Assembly (NCBI GenBank): GCA_017504305.1
Contig: JAFVRJ010000024.1
Coordinates: 62,001 to 126,000, forward strand
From: Clostridia bacterium
Lineage (GTDB): Bacteria > Bacillota > Clostridia > Christensenellales > DTU072
Length of the DNA stretch: 64,000 bases
Direction: 5' to 3'
In this document: positions 61,301-64,000 of the stretch, piece by piece
How positions within the stretch are numbered: position 1 is the first letter of the stretch
How the letters are laid out: each line of letters begins with the position of its first letter
Translations under genes and position numbers: made by a program
Notes under the pieces: generated by a model
Database searches by the model: none
Told to the model about the DNA's origin: nothing
The model's input: only the letters and a program-made list of their open reading frames with translations

Positions 61301-64000
61301 AATTTCATATGGTTGAACCTCTAAATCACCTGTAATATATTCAACGACAACGCCATTGTGATAGATTTCATAGTTAGAGTTATCACTAATATAAGCATCG
61401 AAGGAATATTTACCGACGTTGCGTACTTCTTCGTCTTCAAGAAGTTCAACACGAGAAGAGCCTTCTACCTTATAACGATTGATACCGAAGGTTACAACGT
61501 CATTTTCTATAAGGCCCGAGCCTTCTAATATGGTGCCGTTACTTTGCAATACCGTACCGGGAGCATAGCCGGAAACAGTTGCAAGGTCTGCGTATACTTC
61601 TTGAACTTTAGCGGTATAATCTTGAGTTGCATTGAAGTTGAATTTTGCGGCAAGGCGACGTGGAGTAATGGTAACACTACGATATTCGAGTAATGAAGTA
61701 TCAATGCCACCTTCGTCAACAAGGATATAGTTGGTTGCCCATGTTTCGTTAGGAAGTGTTAATGATACCAAATAATTACCTACGTTAATACATTCAAATA
61801 TAGGTCTATGATCGGTATCATAAAATTTAATTTCCATCGCGATGGCTTTGTTTTCCACTGAACCAGTTACCGTATATGAAGGTGAAATGTTTTGACCATT
61901 ATAAACGTAGCGTGCGTTTGCGTCAGCAACGTTAGTAAACAATCTTGCTGTTAAAAGCTTTCTATTAATTACAAAGTCTGCATAAACGGTATCCGGATTG
62001 ATCTTGAAGTTTTTATCATCAGAAAGAGTTGCATACGCAATATACTCACCTGCAAGTATAGGCGTATTATCTTGTACGGGGGTAGACGTTGCTTTATGCA
62101 AGTAGCTTACCGTGGGATACAAAATTCTACCGCTATTTTGTAAGATACCATTAAGCGTACCATCGGGATCGGCAATAACGCAAATTATCTTTTGAGAATT
62201 ACCATTGTAAATCGGAACGATATCGTCAGAATAAGAATAAGATAGATCTACTTGGTATTTTGCAATTGTAAAAGTAAGATTTTTGGTGTTAACGATGGTA
62301 TAGTTGTCTTTGATATTCTTTCCGTCAAGATTAATTAATCTGGGTACGGCAACATATCCGGATGCATCAATCGGTAATACGGTAGTATCGGAACTACTAC
62401 CACTATAGGTGTCTAATAGATAGTACGAAACCTCTATACTTACAGATGCTTTATCAACTTCGAAAACTGAAGCCCCGGCTTTGAAGCTTGCCGTTACGTA
62501 TTGGGTTGTGCCATTGTAGATAAAGTCGCTATAGTTGCTAAATACAATTTCTACGCCTTTTGGAGTTATGTTGAAAAAGTGAGTATCACCCTCTTCAGAT
62601 AAAACGTAATTACTGGTAACTCCACTTGCTACTTTAAGTGTGGTTTTTACAGAATATGCTCCGGTATAAATAAGGTCTTCTGCATTAATTTCTGTGCTGT
62701 TTGCGTAGTAAGTAAGGTTATATGAAGGTATTTCATCGCCGCTTACGACACCAACAAAAGCAGGTGTAATTGAACAACTTGCACCGGAATAAGTGATGCT
62801 CTTGGGAGCTTTTGTATAATCTACGCTTATCGTTTTAGGAGTAATGTTGAAGTAGCAAGTTCTTTCGCCGGTATAGTTGCCTTTACCTTGAATTGCGAAA
62901 GACGCTGTACCTACGTTCACATTATTAATAACGCTATTTTCAACTATTACATAGTCTGCATTAGCGCCATATACAAGTTTATAGCCCGAAGTACTATGTA
63001 AGTAAAGCTCTACTTCGGGAGAAATCGCTTGGCCACAGTATTCCTTATCAACCATTGAACCAACTTTAATAAGTTCGCTATTTAGACTTAATGCATTAAC
63101 GCTATAATCGAAAGAAACGGATACCGATGGTGATTGTAAAACGGTACCTACCTTTTTAACGAATAAATAGTTTGCTGTATTAAGCGTGTACGTGTAAACA
63201 TAAGAACCGGCATTAATAACTTCCTTAATTACAGCACCTTCATTGTTAGTAATGACAAGCGAAGGAGATAAGATATCGGTACCGACAATCCCATATTCGT
63301 GTGCGTTTGCAATGCCGGTATAGCTGGATTGATAGCCAATGGCAACCGACTTTGCATGACCATCATACGTTGATGAGGTTACGCTAAATTCAGGAATAAC
63401 TTTTCTTGGATTAATAGTAATGGTTTTTAAAGGATCGACTACTTCATAGTTATCGGGATTGATTTTGTTTGAGCTATTGCTTTGAATGCTTAAAGTTAAT
63501 TTATAACTTCCCGCATTGATAATCTCGTTAGATCCATATGTAATTGCTACGTTGTCGTTGGTAAGATCTAATTGAGGAGCTAAAATTTGTACAACAGGAG
63601 CGTTGGGATCGTTTGCAGGGAGTTTTGCATAGTTTATTGCTTTATACAACAAACTGCTTGTGCAATTAATTGAAATCTTTGCAGGGGCTACGTGTATATC
63701 GTCAAAAGTAACCGATTGTGCATTAATCAAATAGTTATCATTATCGATACTTGCAGTTGCTTTGTATTGGCCGGCATCCTTAATATGAGCCGATATTACG
63801 CCGTTTGATAAGTTTTCATATTGCACGCTGACTTTGACAACGTCATTGGAAAATACCTCGCCTGTGGGTATTGTAACGCTTACATTTTTCTCGATTGTAT
63901 CATAAGTGGAGGTAGACTTGGTCCAGGTAAGAGCTATTTCCTTTGCTACTACGTGATACGGTTGATCGTTAGAAAAAATGTAATAGTTACCGCCGCTCGG
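58367..64000 (-). CDS. Giant MBG-type repeat surface protein (N-terminus beyond right edge)
   Basis: The frame is open to the right edge, giving at least 1,877 residues. It is built of about twenty tandem beta-rich repeats of roughly 75-95 residues of MBG/YDG type: each has an aromatic-Asx turn such as Y(N/S)G or YG near its start, often a YDGF or GD segment, then NAG.Y or DAGTY, and closes with an NY or I.I strand (for example VNAGVYNVKVF, KKLTVYVEDG). Near the C-terminus is a single membrane helix (about 20 residues, Gly/Val-rich) followed by a basic cytoplasmic tail; no LPXTG motif is present, so membrane rather than wall anchoring is likely. The signal peptide would be outside the window. 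It is probably an adhesin-like stalk. Confidence 0.85.
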   Translation of the reverse strand, partial: PSGGNYYIFSNDQPYHVVAKEIALTWTKSTSTYDTIEKNVSVTIPTGEVFSNDVVKVSVQYENLSNGVISAHIKDAGQYKATASIDNDNYLINAQSVTFDDIHVAPAKISINCTSSLLYKAINYAKLPANDPNAPVVQILAPQLDLTNDNVAITYGSNEIINAGSYKLTLSIQSNSSNKINPDNYEVVDPLKTITINPRKVIPEFSVTSSTYDGHAKSVAIGYQSSYTGIANAHEYGIVGTDILSPSLVITNNEGAVIKEVINAGSYVYTYTLNTANYLFVKKVGTVLQSPSVSVSFDYSVNALSLNSELIKVGSMVDKEYCGQAISPEVELYLHSTSGYKLVYGANADYVIVENSVINNVNVGTASFAIQGKGNYTGERTCYFNITPKTISVDYTKAPKSITYSGASCSITPAFVGVVSGDEIPSYNLTYYANSTEINAEDLIYTGAYSVKTTLKVASGVTSNYVLSEEGDTHFFNITPKGVEIVFSNYSDFIYNGTTQYVTASFKAGASVFEVDKASVSIEVSYYLLDTYSGSSSDTTVLPIDASGYVAVPRLINLDGKNIKDNYTIVNTKNLTFTIAKYQVDLSYSYSDDIVPIYNGNSQKIICVIADPDGTLNGILQNSGRILYPTVSYLHKATSTPVQDNTPILAGEYIAYATLSDDKNFKINPDTVYADFVINRKLLTARLFTNVADANARYVYNGQNISPSYTVTGSVENKAIAMEIKFYDTDHRPIFECINVGNYLVSLTLPNETWATNYILVDEGGIDTSLLEYRSVTITPRRLAAKFNFNATQDYTAKVQEVYADLATVSGYAPGTVLQSNGTILEGSGLIENDVVTFGINRYKVEGSSRVELLEDEEVRNVGKYSFDAYISDNSNYEIYHNGVVVEYITGDLEVQPYEIAFTAKTISKKYGDSDADVDFTQRVAGLEGESIVVTLERDRNTNNYSGGDVEAVYNLYLFVNYTWDNKNYKIIRSNVNDAFFQIVKRAVEFEVPTFTFDYLDHDFTANPTLTHTIEVPTSVFGIINVTITLTPYGTPLDAGTYNFVYSKEAVDDNESIVTIMKEGSNEDKIIIRGRTVVVNFQDFNITYGQYEPYNGTDDNGVYNKTNYFDFFSITNNDVGLKKCHAEIVDAYNNSDDQANFPWWNYIEIIRERVPGTLIYDENIGLLPVKAGGYSLTVQFKEEAGGDNYSAVKADGSPAVYTLMVDRYDLSNLFGPDKNHPIVETERDYLGKGVIMAKIKENNNGLNGATIDAVITSQINTELRSQSLYAIATFDNENAGTGKTITITYAFNVSDYAPNYILPEPFEYPSKGTINALDVTVKLSVEKTELTYGDVPSIDIGYDGFLPGDEGEANILNLTGVYEDGTALDTIQNVSDTYGYTIVLKPAENAQLTNYNVLYESDSAKAVIVILPKDISLVASGIKYDKLIDGTYTSDVQIGTHMLLEGVINNDEVNVTFDQILKSKEIGETEVTINDIKIDNGNYNLITTKLSVSAIVRNLANVTLDNLTVDFDNTAKSLVPQIDYEDESTANEIETEILYSGVYYDESETAPVNAGVYNVKVFLRYKQYRSIFATAMLTINKIAPKLTFSGQLAQTYGSFSAITATVSAIGLNVEVPVRYSFEEAGAEFPEFPQAGRHTVTASYAETNNYLAVSGNESLLIRTKAITVTFENYKDLVYNGYTRESEINVILTGIVEGDTCEPIKEFSALQVKNAGTYRVTVTPSNPSYTISGSNSVEFSIGKKKLTVYVEDGITTKAGVAPKFTILYDGFVENEDENDLAVKPTVKAKSGQVGTNLVEYNEGSDENYYFDYKLNIYTITYEPKQDSEKNITPYVVGGGVVGGIGIVVALAFAVRAMNYRSVVKHATKRAIKKSLTHRK

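Overview
The window looks like the chromosome of an uncultured, low-GC, probably spore-forming Bacillota of the class Clostridia. The pointers are the clostridial gene orders (frr-uppS-cdsA-dxr-rseP-ispG-polC region; rimP-nusA-ylxR-ylxQ-infB-rbfA; cmk-ispH/S1), an IspH-ribosomal S1 fusion, a complete run of MEP isoprenoid genes, clear SD sequences on many genes, and sporulation-type genes (PdaB-like deacetylase, YunB, a DUF2953/YtfI-like gene, a DacF-like carboxypeptidase). No phage, IS element or CRISPR array was seen. The standard code is used: several genes end in TGA within ATGA overlaps, and the tRNA-Trp has a CCA anticodon.

Layout. 1-1064: the end of a flavodiiron/flavin reductase/rubredoxin fusion and a free rubredoxin. 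1187-8117: frr, a divergent uppS, cdsA, dxr, rseP, ispG, and a PolC-derived exonuclease lacking PHP and polymerase parts. 8151-11669: a very large repeat lipoprotein. 11801-15806: pdaB-like, an SSB-like gene broken by an in-frame TGA exactly at a conserved Trp, yggS, sepF, lspA, rluD. 15910-24738: a ten-gene translation/RNA operon (rimP to an endonuclease IV-like gene) behind a leader with a candidate attenuator. 24741-25391: yunB (minus). 25479-33556: pheS, pheT, mutS2, a cysteine desulfurase and thiI. 33557-35758: a class A PBP (minus). 35834-44044: miaB, mutS, mutL, miaA and a PLP lyase. 44045-46764: an unusual 0.8 kb structured spacer with a tiny membrane-protein gene, a tyrosine recombinase and lexA. 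46778-49808: a PadR regulator fused to a membrane domain, facing DUF4097, rnhA and proC. 50688-50762: tRNA-Trp. 50880-58320: a long minus-strand operon from a DUF2953-like gene through dacF, rluB, surE, a BaiN-like flavoprotein and cmk to ispH-S1. 58367 to the right edge: the C-terminal part of a giant MBG-repeat surface protein.

How it fits together. The MEP genes (dxr, ispG, ispH) feed isoprenyl diphosphates to uppS and to MiaA. MiaA and MiaB make ms2i6A37 on tRNA and lie on either side of mutSL. The cysteine desulfurase supplies sulfur to ThiI. RseP, LspA, two PBPs and large surface proteins make up the envelope theme.

Most interesting points: the TGA-interrupted SSB-like gene; the PolC remnant; a set of promoters whose -10 box ends only 5-6 nt before the start codon (apparently leaderless mRNAs); and the recombinase-adjacent spacer with a 16-bp-arm palindrome and four copies of a 12-mer, one of them inside the recombinase promoter. 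I had no search tools, so all assignments rest on recognising motifs and gene order by eye.
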